This document shows positions 1 to 11,665 of a DNA stretch of 64,000 nt, piece by piece. Every line of letters begins with the position of its first letter. Positions within the stretch are counted from its first letter, which is position 1. The DNA comes from Paramecium sonneborni. Lineage: Eukaryota > Ciliophora > Oligohymenophorea > Peniculida > Parameciidae. The notes under the pieces are model-generated. The model searched no databases and was not told the origin of the DNA. It was given only the letters and a program-made list of their open reading frames with translations. The position numbers and the translations under genes were made by a program. The DNA lies in assembly GCA_905182985.1 (NCBI GenBank), contig CAJJDN010000120.1, positions 62,001 through 126,000 on the forward strand, written 5' to 3'.

Positions 1-189
1 AATACAAGTTGATTTATCTCCAATAAACTGATTAAAATACAAATTTGAAAAGGAGTAGAGAAATTAGAAAAAAATTAGATTTGTAATTCTATCAGAATAA
101 GATGATTGTTTAAACTCAAAATGAGAAATAAATAAAAATAAATATTCAAATTTAAGTTAATGTCTGCTCAAAGCTAGCTATAAACACAA

Positions 190-426
190 ATGGATAGGGA
201 TAAATACTTTTTCACCAGTTTAGTTTATTCTAATATAATAAAAACGGACTTTGGCTATGTCGGTTTTATGATTACTGAGGGTTTATGGTTTAAACTAAGA
301 GTTTATTATTGTTTTGTAATCCCTAAAAAAGTGAGTATTACTGAACCAGAAATATTCACATTTGATGAATTGGAGTAAGGTTTGGCTAAAATAGAATAAA
401 TTAAAAAGGATATACAACAAAATTGA
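190..426 (+). CDS. small conserved protein, tandem paralogue A
   Basis: Single-exon ORF of 78 codons plus TGA in ciliate code; a standard-code reader would stop at the TAA at 376, which is read here as Gln. I do not recognise the family. The core GYVGFMITEGLWFKLRV is nearly the same as GYVGFLITQGLWYKLRV in the next ORF (599-871); over about 30 aligned residues roughly 20 are identical, so the two are tandem duplicates and both are probably real genes. No signal peptide or membrane helix is evident; the core looks like an amphipathic beta-type segment. The tail is Gln/Lys-rich. The start is the first ATG of the frame. Function unknown. Confidence 0.6.
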
Positions 427-598
427 AATAGTTGATTATTAAATATATCAAATCATTGCCTTGATTTAAGATTATTTTTTCTTGATTCCTTGATAATATC
501 TTTTAGGTATCATTGATACTATTATTAATGATCTGAAATTCTATCACAATAAAAATAGGTATTGAAATATGTAAAACAAAAAATAAATTATTAATATT

Positions 599-871
599 AT
601 GGACCAATCACTTAAAGAGGAACTTCTTACCCGTATGAAATAGAGTTAGTATTTACTAACCAGCTTATGTCATTGTAGCATTGAAAAAACAAATAATGGT
701 TATGTTGGCTTTTTAATCACTTAGGGACTCTGGTATAAATTAAGGGTATTTCTATTAAAAAAAGAGGGAGAAAATAAATTATTCTAAATTGTACATTCAG
801 AAGGATTTGGTAATGAATAAAAAACTAAGGATAAGATGCATGAACTATTATAATAGTATATATAATAATGA
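599..871 (+). CDS. small conserved protein, tandem paralogue B
   Basis: Single-exon ORF of 90 residues with several in-frame TAA/TAG (Gln) and a TGA stop. It repeats the core of the 190-426 ORF (TSL...K-T...GYVGFLITQGLWYKLRV) with a longer charged N-terminus and a longer, Gln-rich C-terminus. It lies 172 nt downstream on the same strand. Conservation between the copies is at protein level while the flanking DNA differs, which argues that both are or were under selection. No known domain recognised; probably cytosolic. An alternative is that one copy is a recent relic, but both frames are intact. Confidence 0.6.
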
Positions 872-1025
872 ATAATATTTTTTAAGATCATTTTTATGAA
901 TCTTAAATAATTTATTAATCTTATTTTCAATATTAAATAATAAAAAATAAAATAATTGTTAACTATATAAAAAATTTAAATTACACTAATTAATTTACGA
1001 TAAAAATTTACCTTATAAAAAGTGA

Positions 1026-1322
1026 AAACTATTTTCTTAAGAATTTAAAGTTAAACAAATTTAGCATCAAGACACTCATACTGAAAATAACGAATTCTAA
1101 TAACAATAATAATAAAACATTAATAAACTTCTAATTTATTCCTATTACTCATATCCTGCTTTCAAATAAATTTTTAAAGGACATTCAGAAGGCTTAAATT
1201 GGTTTTTACTATTAAGAAAATATTAGATATTGGTTAGGAATAATCCTTAAATTTCAGAGAATAGGAGAATTTATAATTAGAACCTTTAGGATCAAAGTAT
1301 ATTTAATAATTATTTTAAGTGA
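1026..1322 (+). other. open frame of 98 codons without ATG
   Basis: Between a TGA at 1023 and a TGA at 1320 this frame is open and reads like protein: a Gln run followed by a stretch containing IFKGHSEGLNWF. There is no ATG at its left end. It may be an exon whose upstream part I cannot find, or a relic. It sits tail-to-tail with the SPRY-like gene on the other strand. Confidence 0.2.
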
Positions 1323-1389
1323 AATAAGATATCTGATGACAAGATTGTTTGATGTATGTATTTAATTTTAGAAAAATAACTAAGAATGT

Positions 1390-2307
1390 TCATTCTCTTA
1401 CTATTTCTACCTTTGCTCCTTGTGTTTTAACAATACAGCAAAAATGTAATTCTCTGTTATCATTTTATAAGATCATTGAAAATCCTTCAATAGGTTTCTA
1501 ATTTTATATTAAATAATAACTTAAACTTTTTTCCAGCTGATTCTTTTAAGAGAGGGTTCATAAGTAACTTCTATAATATCATAATCCAAGAATCTAAAAC
1601 CTTTAGGCTTCCAATTCAATTCTTCTTATTCTGTATTTATTGTATCTATTATTATTTCTTATTTTACATGAATCTTAAAAGCAAACAAAAGCTCCATGAT
1701 TCACTTAACTTAATAAAGGTCTAAAATCCTTTGATTTCAAGATTTTTTTATCACAGATTCCAACTCCAATGTCTCCTATAAATTTTGGGAATTTAAATTA
1801 TATAGAACTAGTTTCTATTTAATTCAAACTTTATTTGCTAAGAGCAAAACAATAATGAGTTTAAGTTTGAGTTTATTCAATAATAATTTCTTCATAAATT
1901 TTAATACTTTGAAACTTCGCATTAGTATCAAATACATATTATGAACTGGAATATCTTGGAATATTTTCAATATCAATATATAAAAGTTCTTAAATTTATT
2001 TTTCCCATAGTTTAAATGTCTTTTAAATTCTTATTACTAATGGATCATTGAATTTAGGACATGCATTATTCCAAACTTAAATTAATTATTGCATTTCATC
2101 ATAATTTAATTAAGAGTTCTCATTTTCAATTATATTAGCATCAATTTGATCAATCTCATTATTTTGAGATAGTTCAAAAATAATTGTTTCAATTTAACTT
2201 TCCAGTTTTCCAAGCTAAGTTATAATGCACTCTTTAAATTAAGAGAAAACTTTTCTAAGTTCTTGAATTGTTTCATAAACTTCAAAACAATTTTTATTTG
2301 CAAACAT
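1390..2307 (-). CDS. SPRY/B30.2-like domain protein
   Basis: Two short introns (1646-1667, 22 nt, GTA..TAG; 1498-1520, 23 nt, GTT..TAG) restore one frame of about 290 residues. The N-terminal third is helical and acidic (FEVYETIQELRKVF). The C-terminal half has hallmarks of the SPRY fold: GDIGVGICDKKILKS, then W-K-P-K-G-F, GDxIxVxY-type sequence (YDIIEVTYEP), and a closing HFCCIVKTQGAKVEIV. SPRY domains bind protein partners; no catalytic role is expected. A partner cannot be told from the sequence. Start chosen as the ATG opening the spliced frame. The domain call rests on motif spacing recognised by eye. Confidence 0.65.
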
Positions 2308-2688
2308 TTAAATTTTAATAACGAACAATAAATAATAAGAGTATATTATCTTTGTATTAATAAAGAAGAAATATGATAGAAACCGATTATTAAATTAGAA
2401 TAAAAAAATTATTAAATCTAATTAAATCATTCTTAAAGGTCTAAGATATTAATCTTATTGATAACATAAATCTCTGATTTTATGAGTGTAATATAAATAT
2501 AAATAATGAAAAATTTTGTTATAATAATTAATATAAAAGCAATTTATATTTTTAAGTTATGTTTTTTAAATTTATTCAAATTTACTTAATGTTTATCATA
2601 AATAACGCAATTGTATTTGTAGAATATATTCTAAGTAAATAACATTTATATAGTATAAAATTTTAATTTTAATTCAGAAATATTTTTT

Positions 2689-3136
2689 ATGAATCAAAAT
2701 TAAATTGAGATTCTTCTAAATGAGTCATTAAAAATCGATAGTGAATCTTATAGTATATTGTATTATAATTATCATCTTAATATAAAAAAATTTCAGGTAA
2801 TGTAATCAAATTATTAATTAAGGAGAATGCCTTTGATATTTTTAAAGATTGTTTCCATAAGATTTATCCTAAGATGTGCAATATTAAAATTTTTCAATCC
2901 AACTTTTAAGTGAAACAAGTTGGAATTATAATTTTTTCTTCGAAATAGGTTGAAAAGATTTCAAGCTAATTCCAAAGACTTTAGAATTTTTTTTTTTTTT
3001 ATTACTTTATCTCGATATATTTTTTTTTTCAGCAATTTAAAAAAAAAAATTCTTTTATAACAAAAAAAAACAAGGTCATATGAAATTCAATAGCCTTGAA
3101 TTGCTTGATACAACAAAAAAAAGCGAGTTTTCAAAC
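2689..3136 (+). CDS. possible gene fragment running into the assembly gap
   Basis: An ATG at 2689 opens MNQNQIEILLNESLKIDSES. If a 44-nt stretch ending in TTTCAG (about 2752-2795) is spliced, the frame continues into KENAFDIFKDCFHKIYPKM and a Lys/Gln-rich stretch. Further right the sequence has long T and A runs, then MKFNSLELLDTTKKSEFSN just before the Ns. The intron would be longer than the others in this window, and the part after 2960 may be non-coding. I regard this as a possible partial gene of unknown function. Confidence 0.25.
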
Positions 3137-3836
3137 NNNNNNNNNNNNNNNNNNNNNNNNNNNNNNNNNNNNNNNNNNNNNNNNNNNNNNNNNNNNNNNN
3201 NNNNNNNNNNNNNNNNNNNNNNNNNNNNNNNNNNNNNNNNNNNNNNNNNNNNNNNNNNNNNNNNNNNNNNNNNNNNNNNNNNNNNNNNNNNNNNNNNNNN
3301 NNNNNNNNNNNNNNNNNNNNNNNNNNNNNNNNNNNNNNNNNNNNNNNNNNNNNNNNNNNNNNNNNNNNNNNNNNNNNNNNNNNNNNNNNNNNNNNNNNNN
3401 NNNNNNNNNNNNNNNNNNNNNNNNNNNNNNNNNNNNNNNNNNNNNNNNNNNNNNNNNNNNNNNNNNNNNNNNNNNNNNNNNNNNNNNNNNNNNNNNNNNN
3501 NNNNNNNNNNNNNNNNNNNNNNNNNNNNNNNNNNNNNNNNNNNNNNNNNNNNNNNNNNNNNNNNNNNNNNNNNNNNNNNNNNNNNNNNNNNNNNNNNNNN
3601 NNNNNNNNNNNNNNNNNNNNNNNNNNNNNNNNNNNNNNNNNNNNNNNNNNNNNNNNNNNNNNNNNNNNNNNNNNNNNNNNNNNNNNNNNNNNNNNNNNNN
3701 NNNNNNNNNNNNNNNNNNNNNNNNNNNNNNNNNNNNNNNNNNNNNNNNNNNNNNNNNNNNNNNNNNNNNNNNNNNNNNNNNNNNNNNNNNNNNNNNNNNN
3801 NNNNNNNNNNNNNNNNNNNNNNNNNNNNNNNNNNNN
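3137..3836. other. assembly gap of 700 Ns
   Basis: Seven hundred consecutive Ns. The round length suggests an estimated scaffold gap. Translations across it are meaningless. Poly-T and poly-A tracts sit just to the left (2988-3070), a plausible reason for assembly failure. Confidence 0.98.
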
Positions 3837-4825
3837 TAACTAGATCATTTTTTTTTAATCAAATTTTTATTAAAAAAATTTCCAAATAAATAATGAAAAA
3901 TTAATAAAAAATAAAAACATAATAAATTTATAAAAAATAGCCCTCATCCTACATTTTCTCTCTTTGTGATTTGTAATATTAAGTAAATTTTTAAGATTTT
4001 TCAGTTTTTGGATTCGAAATAGATATAAAAAGAGGTTATGATTTACCCTTTCAGAGAGTTAGCAAAGCTTAGATTCCTTTGATCTCCTTTTTTGCTATGT
4101 AAAGCAAATCAAGTAAAAAATTATTTTAGATTTTACTTTAACACCAAAAAGGAATAGTGAAAGGTGTTTAGTCTTGTTTGGCAAGACAGAAATTCATTGT
4201 AATTTTTTTATGTATAAGAGTACTTAGAATACTTAAAAAAAATAAAACTTCATCTAATTATATCTAGTCTTTAGTTAATCCAAAATTTATTTTCTTTTTT
4301 TTTTAATTTCCTTATACAATCTCTTTAGAGTGTAAGTATCAGTATTCAAAAACATTTTGAAGTCATGGCTTTACTATACAGTCATTCACAATAAAATGAA
4401 AATATATACATTTTAAAAAATAGTTAAGTTCATTTGAAAAATATTGGCATAAAATTTGAAATAGTGTTATTAACTTAGGTATATTTCATAATTAATAATT
4501 AAGATTTTTATAATCTGTTATTTAGATTAGAATATATAATAATTTATAGTAAATTTCTTCTTATATTATGTTTGTTTTTTCTATTTTTAATCTAAGAATC
4601 TTTTTTAATATCAATTAGAATTTTTCATATCAATACTTTATTTTAAAGATTTGTGGAATTGTTTTTGCAACCTATATTTTTGATGATAACATTAATTTAA
4701 AAGAATAATTTGTTTTTTACCCAATGAATCATGGTCTAAGAGAACATGCATATGAGAATTTGCATTGCTTAAATGAAGATTTATTGTTTCTATAAAATAT
4801 ACTTATAAATAATATATAAATAAAT
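3837..4825. other. AT-rich DNA, no supported gene
   Basis: I find no frame longer than about 60 codons that looks like protein, no tRNA cloverleaf, and no clear repeat. A slightly more GC-rich patch at about 4030-4200 has no coding signature that I could extend. Confidence 0.5.
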
Positions 4826-5713
4826 TCAATCAATTATAAATTGAGTATGTCTCTTAATTAATCCAGCACTGAAATCTAATTGAGAAATATCTGCCATATT
4901 TGATTCACTGAATGATAAGTGCTCACTTTATGAATTAGATTATTTGCTTGATTTCTTGGTCTCTCTATTACTTTAATTGTTGAGATTATAATAAAATTTT
5001 TCAACATCTATTCCTCTTGATTTCATTGCTTTTACCAACCTTATTAATTTATGCTTTTTCTCTGATATAGAAAGAATTTCTTATTACATATCCCTAATTT
5101 ATTCTTTATATTAATTGCGATCAATAAGCTTCTCAGTTTTTAATCTGCCTTTCTTGATTTGAGATAAATCATTCTAATACTTTAATATTCTGTTTTGATT
5201 TTCATATTCTTTAATCTTATTAACTAAAATAACAAAAAAAATTACCTAATTTCTATTCATTCTCTGTAGATTATTGTTCAAATTGTTATAATTTTGACAA
5301 TAATTAGGTCTTTTCAATATCATAGATTTACTTTTAATTGATTTAGTAATTCTTTATAGTTTTTTTGATTACTTATATAAGTTAGATCAGTGCTAATGAC
5401 AAATCTTACTCATAAAGACAAGTGCTTAATCCCTTAAGTAGTTTTGTCAAAATGGTATTCAACTCTTGGATGTCTATATTTTACTCTATACTCTCATAAG
5501 AAGACTAAATCAATCTGATTATTTCTTTTTTAGAAGCTTAAGATTTGAGATTTGATTATTCAGTGAAATAATTTTAGAAAGAGAGGCCATCTATATTTTA
5601 AGGTGATTAGGTAGGCTATCTGCTCTTCTATAATATTCAAATTATACCAATCGTCGTTGTATAATCAATGACCTATTATTGCATTAATATTTCGATAAAG
5701 ATTATGATTTCAT
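4826..5713 (-). CDS. coiled-coil protein of unknown function
   Basis: Three exons joined by introns of 20 nt (5628-5647, GTATAATTTGAATATTATAG) and 22 nt (5224-5245). The spliced frame gives 281 residues, starting MKSQSLSKYQ, and closes exactly. The middle and C-terminal parts are rich in Glu, Lys, Gln and Leu with heptad-like spacing (KIKEYENQNRILKYQNDLSQ, then an ISEKKHKLIRLVKAMKSRG segment), typical of a coiled coil. The last 40 residues are Ser-rich. No enzyme motif, signal peptide or membrane segment. Could be a cytoskeletal or basal-body component, but nothing here proves that. Confidence 0.6.
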
Positions 5714-7784
5714 AACTATGTATAAATAAACATATCTCGAATTTTAATATAAATTTTTTCTCAATTAATTTATTTTTTTATGGAACATTAAAATAATCAA
5801 AACATTTGGCTTTAATCAAAATAAAATTTTCTAGTCTCTGTTTTCTATAAAATGGTAGAATAAAAATTTCAACAACAACAGATTTTTAATCATCAAATTG
5901 AATATAATCATAATTATACCATAAGAGGAATTTTTAATAAATAAATAAATACATGACCATTAATTTGGTATCCTAGAATGAATTTAGATATTATTTATAT
6001 ATATTCATAAAACATAAATTTAGTAAAGGATAGCCATATTAGTTCGTACTTTCTTGTTTTTATTTATAGAGATTGGTATTTTTCAGAAAAATCTAGTAAA
6101 ACACAAAAAGGTATAATTTTAGTGAATTGTCTGATATCATCTCAGAATTGAAAATTTCAAAAAAAAATCATCAAAAATATTACCCTTAGAATTTCCTAAG
6201 TTATTCATTATTTTTAACATTAGAATGAGTATGTAAATTGGTACTTTAACTATTTTTATTATTTCCAAATTTCTAAATTACTCTATTCGGTTTACTAGAT
6301 CCTATAAAAATACATAATAAAATATATATAAATATATAGAAAATATAATATATATTTTTATTCAGATAAAAATGTATAAAATCACTATTATAAAATAAAA
6401 TTTTATTAGACCATTCAATATGTTAAAATTTTAGAAGATACTTAAATAAGTTTTACACTCTATTCAAAAACTGATAACAGATTGAAAGCAGATAGTTTTA
6501 TGTCAGCAAACTACTTTATTTATAATTTCGTCATTATAAGCTATCTACATTATTATTAATAATTCAACTAGTGATATCGAAAGAATTGTAGTAAGATTTT
6601 CAAACTATTTTGAATTGGCAAAATTTAATATAAATAACTAGATGATTTAAACATTGAATTAAAAAAATAAAATTATATTATAGAAACAAAAACTATCAAA
6701 ATACCAATTGATAAGAATATTATAAATTAATATTCTGACTGTATCAAAATTTTTGGAATATGAGTATAATAATAATTTTTCAGGTTTTTTTTATTGTTAT
6801 ACTTTAAAAATCCTTTTTCAATTTTAAAAATTGCTTATAATTTGGAAAGCTTTTTAAGATTTAAATTTTGTGAATGATTAATTTGAGATTATCTTAATTT
6901 GAGTGTTATATTTCTACTAATTATTATTTCATAATTTTGAAGAAACTTCCTGTATTATAATTTTGTTTTAAAGACTCAATCTTAAAATAAAAGATATAAA
7001 AAGTTTCTATTTAATTTTAAACTCCTGAGGGTATATTTTTTATGATTCTTCTTTAATTTCAGTATTCTAAGTTCAAACATATTTTACAATTTCAGCTGTT
7101 GTCTTTAATCTGAATTACAACTACACATCTTTAGGAGTTAATATTTATTTATATATAGAAATTGCTGAGTTTTCAATATATAAAGCATTTTTCTGGTAAA
7201 TCGAAATATTTAGAGAATAAAAAAGGGTGATAAAAGATTAAATTAAATTTTCTAGTCAATATAAATTCAAGTTCATTATTAAAATTATCTAAGTTCACCT
7301 CCATATCCTCAATTTATTCTAAAATAAAAAGTGCAGATAAATTTATTTTAGACCAAAAGAATACATTTTTTTTAAGTTATTTTTGAAATGTAACTAATTA
7401 ATAAGTATTATTTAACTCAAGATAGATAGAGATATTTTATTTTTTGTTATGTATTGTAAAATATGAAAGTCACCTACACAAAATGTTTTGATATTTTTTG
7501 CAACCTTTAAGCAAACAAAAATTAAAAAGTTTTACACTTCGATGATTAATTTAATAATTTTTTTCTAAAAAGTAATTCATTATTGCAATTTTAAAGTAAT
7601 TTAAATAAATTATTTGTTCTAGATTGATATCTACTAAATAAAAATTTTTTTTTCATTTTATTGGTTTCTTAATTTATACTTTTGAATTTCAGAATAATTC
7701 AAGAAGATTAATTAAACTACTCTTTATAAAAAACTTAAAATAATTTAAGAATATTAATTTTCAAACAGGATTCTAATTAATTAT
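5714..7784. other. two-kilobase gene-free AT-rich stretch
   Basis: Both strands were scanned with TGA-only stops; no frame extends into something protein-like and no splice combination rescued one. There are oligo-A/T tracts and TA-rich patches but no obvious tandem repeat or transposase motif. Such a long empty interval is unusual for a somatic ciliate chromosome. Confidence 0.45.
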
Positions 7785-8940
7785 ACAAAACAGAGGAAAT
7801 ATTAAAAATTTTATAAAGGATATTTTATATATTTCATTTAGATCATATCACCCTCTCATAAAATAACTGAATTCAATAAAAATGGTTGCTGCTAGAATTA
7901 AAGCTTTATCTTCTTTTGATGCTTTTTAAGGGAATAAAACTTTTAGATTATCAGAATAATAGTCCTAATTTTATTTTTAACAGCAATTTTTCAATTGTTT
8001 TTGTATTGGTGCAACTATTGTTATAATTTCTTTATTTTACCAACAACTCCATCTGGAAGTTTGATTTCTAAGTCAACTTAATTACATTCTTCACTACAAG
8101 GGCACCTGAACCAAAAATACTTTTAACAAGTACTAGCCTCTATCATGTATTTTAAATTATTTTCAGAATCATAAATGTATGATCCAATTCTACAACAATA
8201 TAAAGGATCAATAATGTATCCTAAATTTTTATTTTAACCATTTTCTACATAAAATATATTTATGCAGCAACAAGTGCATGTATAATTTCGGTCAAATTTA
8301 AAAATCGTTCGATCAGAATTTTCTTAACCTATATTATCTATGTTTGGTAAAAAGTCTTTGCATCCTAGATTGCTAACATTTCAAATGGCCGAATTTTAGG
8401 GCTAAATATATAAGAAGAAATACCCCAAACAGCATTTTGAACAATCTGAAGATATTTCTATACATTTGAAAAATGCTAATTATTACATTAATTGCCCTTG
8501 ATCATTTATAGAGAACACTTAAAATACATTAGGAGATAGACATCTAAATTAGAAATTGTCAAATTTTTATTAAATCAAGATTCCAGCTTAATTACCTAAA
8601 ATATCTAAACAGCTTGCATCCTTTCTCTTTTTATATTCATCCAATTGGTAATTTTATGCTTAATCCATACTGTCTTATGTATTTAGATATTTTGTTAATG
8701 GATTTTACATGATCTGATATTAATATATTTCATTATTTTTATAACAAAATAATCTTTAGAATGATCAAAATTGGATCTATATTTTTATAAATATATCTCA
8801 ATAATTATTATAATAAATTAATTGTCCATATTTTAGTTAAAATTCATATTGATTTAGTATTTTCCTTTTTCTCTTCTATTGATTTTCAACTGCTTAAATT
8901 GTGCTCAACATCTTATTTATTTTCACATTCCATAAATTTT
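7785..8940. repeat. left copy of 1,156-bp exact direct duplication
   Basis: Bases 7785-8940 recur at 8942-10097 with an offset of 1157 and no difference that I could find. A single N at 8941 separates the copies. It is most simply an unmerged overlap between two contig ends. Confidence 0.9.
7848..8668 (-). CDS. phospholipid scramblase family protein (copy 1)
   Basis: Spliced frame of 247 residues, MDQAQNYQLD start and a TGA just after MRG. Scramblase hallmarks appear in order: Cys-pair segment SDCSKCCLG, NIDNIGQENSDRTIFKF, a Cys-rich patch CTCCCINIFY, GYIIDPLYCCRIG with IYDSEN, RCPCSEECNQVDLEI, and the C-terminal membrane-type segment DKALILAATIFIEFSYF. The family moves phospholipids across bilayers in a calcium-dependent way, or acts as lipid-modified regulators. 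One intron is clear (8015-8040, 26 nt). The other must be 51 nt (8373-8423), or a 22-nt intron (8402-8423) plus a frame error: the skipped part reads PKIRPFEM, which itself looks like scramblase. Present again at 9005-9825. Confidence 0.8.
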
Positions 8941-8941
8941 N

Positions 8942-10097
8942 ACAAAACAGAGGAAATATTAAAAATTTTATAAAGGATATTTTATATATTTCATTTAGAT
9001 CATATCACCCTCTCATAAAATAACTGAATTCAATAAAAATGGTTGCTGCTAGAATTAAAGCTTTATCTTCTTTTGATGCTTTTTAAGGGAATAAAACTTT
9101 TAGATTATCAGAATAATAGTCCTAATTTTATTTTTAACAGCAATTTTTCAATTGTTTTTGTATTGGTGCAACTATTGTTATAATTTCTTTATTTTACCAA
9201 CAACTCCATCTGGAAGTTTGATTTCTAAGTCAACTTAATTACATTCTTCACTACAAGGGCACCTGAACCAAAAATACTTTTAACAAGTACTAGCCTCTAT
9301 CATGTATTTTAAATTATTTTCAGAATCATAAATGTATGATCCAATTCTACAACAATATAAAGGATCAATAATGTATCCTAAATTTTTATTTTAACCATTT
9401 TCTACATAAAATATATTTATGCAGCAACAAGTGCATGTATAATTTCGGTCAAATTTAAAAATCGTTCGATCAGAATTTTCTTAACCTATATTATCTATGT
9501 TTGGTAAAAAGTCTTTGCATCCTAGATTGCTAACATTTCAAATGGCCGAATTTTAGGGCTAAATATATAAGAAGAAATACCCCAAACAGCATTTTGAACA
9601 ATCTGAAGATATTTCTATACATTTGAAAAATGCTAATTATTACATTAATTGCCCTTGATCATTTATAGAGAACACTTAAAATACATTAGGAGATAGACAT
9701 CTAAATTAGAAATTGTCAAATTTTTATTAAATCAAGATTCCAGCTTAATTACCTAAAATATCTAAACAGCTTGCATCCTTTCTCTTTTTATATTCATCCA
9801 ATTGGTAATTTTATGCTTAATCCATACTGTCTTATGTATTTAGATATTTTGTTAATGGATTTTACATGATCTGATATTAATATATTTCATTATTTTTATA
9901 ACAAAATAATCTTTAGAATGATCAAAATTGGATCTATATTTTTATAAATATATCTCAATAATTATTATAATAAATTAATTGTCCATATTTTAGTTAAAAT
10001 TCATATTGATTTAGTATTTTCCTTTTTCTCTTCTATTGATTTTCAACTGCTTAAATTGTGCTCAACATCTTATTTATTTTCACATTCCATAAATTTT
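8942..10097. repeat. right copy of 1,156-bp exact direct duplication
   Basis: Identical to 7785-8940. Probably the true single locus, since unique sequence continues to its right. Confidence 0.9.
9005..9825 (-). CDS. phospholipid scramblase family protein (copy 2)
   Basis: Base-for-base the same gene as 7848-8668, shifted by 1157, with introns at 9172-9197 and 9530-9580. See that entry for domains and the doubtful central intron. The identity of introns and intergenic flanks as well as exons argues that this is an assembly duplicate and that the organism has one gene here. Confidence 0.75.
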
Positions 10098-11137
10098 ATT
10101 AATATTTAAACTTAATTTATAAATTTTATTATATTTATGAGTACACAATTAAGATCATTTATTTTTAATTAATTAAATAATTTTTAATTAAATAATTACA
10201 AATTCCAACAACGTGCCATAATCATCTCAAAACATTAAAATATCATAAATAACAATAAATTTGAATTATTAATGTTCTTCTCTACAAAAAACAACACCAG
10301 ATTAACTGAAAATGACATATTTGAATAAAATGTTTATTAAAAAAATAGTCATTATAAATATTATTCCTTTATTTAAAATCTAAAAAAAAGCTGCTCAATT
10401 ATAAAGCCTTATTTTTATTAATATTTTATCAATATCTAGATAATTATTAGAAGAAGTAAAGTTCATAAATTAAAATCTTGCTCATGCATTTATGATTTGA
10501 CTAGAAAGGTTATCCATTACTAGATTTTCACTCCCAAATAAAGGATGACATATATATGAATAATGTTAAAAATGTTATTTAATTTTTTTATTCATAATTA
10601 TGATATTTAGATACAGATATATATATATACCAACTAATTAGCAAAATAAAAAGAATGGTATTATTTTTTTTCTAATGAAATTCTTCAAATTAAAGAAAAT
10701 AAAATCTATCTTCTACCATTTTATTGACATGAGATGCCTATATTTTATTAGATTTAATCTAACTATATTTATTAGATTAATATTATTTTTATTTAAATTC
10801 TGTAATTTAAAAAATAAAATAATTCATAATCTTGAAGGTTATTTAATCTTAATAAAGATATTTTTCAGGAACTTGGCAATTTATCAAATAATGTGAATAT
10901 TAAATTTTTTTGAATCAATAATGTATGTTTTCAGATTTTTAGGTATGTGGTTATAGACAGATCATTTTTGTTAACTTATATGTATTGAATACACGAGTAA
11001 TTTTTGCAATTTAATTAACTAATTAGATTCTCTAAATAAGCTTATGTTTCTACAAATTTGAAATCTTGCTCATTAAGTGTAAGGACTTTTTTATATTAAA
11101 GTTATTATTAAAATATATCTTAATATAGAAAAGTTTA
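10098..11137. other. AT-rich DNA, no supported gene
   Basis: A 73-codon ATG frame at 10675-10896 (+) is the only notable one. It is Phe/Ile/Leu/Lys-rich, has no internal TAA/TAG Gln codons and no family resemblance, so I treat it as chance. Poly(TA) at 10617-10629. Confidence 0.45.
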
Positions 11138-11665
11138 TCAAACACTAAAATACCTAATGATTTCAACAAAGATTTCAACTTTATAATAATAAATCATAAA
11201 CTATTTCATGAAAAGATACTCTCTACATTATCTTAAGGATAATTATTAAGAATAGACAATTTAAGAATAAATTTATTCTTTAAATTCATTAACACTTAAT
11301 GTAAAAATTTTAAAGTTTTAGGTATCAAAGAACTTATTTGCAAAAAAAAATTGTAAATTGCCATTAAGATATGAAATAGGAAATAAAAGTTTATTAAGTT
11401 TATATTTATCATTTTGAAATTATTCAAGATTTAAGATTTGAGTTTTTTTTAACAAAAATTTATTAGTAATTTCATCCTATGACAAAACCTATATTTTTTC
11501 TAACCATAACAAATAAATGAACCACTCTTTATATGAAGTACACCTAAACCATAACTTTGGCGAAAACTTATTTATTCCATTCTTAGAGACTATTATTAAA
11601 TCTTCTCTCATTTTTGCATAGAGATAAAGCTCGTTAAAATATTTTTTGTTTCCCAGCAGATTCAT
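11138..11665 (-). pseudogene. decayed or mis-read gene, 175-codon frame plus competing frames
   Basis: One frame is open for 175 codons from ATG at 11665 (MNLLGNKKYFNELYLYAKMR...) to TGA at 11138. Over 11450-11660 the other two frames also read like protein: one gives LLQNESAGKQKIFQRALSLC and the other SYGLGVLHIKSGSFICYG. Three overlapping protein-like frames in about 200 bases suggest a real gene scrambled by small insertions or deletions. The family cannot be named; the Gly-rich piece faintly resembles MORN-type repeats. Confidence 0.3.

Noticed and set aside
3960..4210. Possible structured RNA in a less AT-rich patch
   Set aside because: I could not draw a convincing tRNA or snRNA fold from it.
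7785..10097. Recent biological tandem duplication of the scramblase
   Set aside because: Zero divergence in spacers and introns plus an N exactly at the junction fits a contig overlap better.
10617..10629. Poly(TA) run as a telomere or excision signal
   Set aside because: Too short and simple; no telomeric C4A2/C3A3-type repeats anywhere in the window.
10675..10896. 73-codon ATG frame (+)
   Set aside because: Composition follows local AT content, no Gln TAA/TAG codons, no motif; likely chance.
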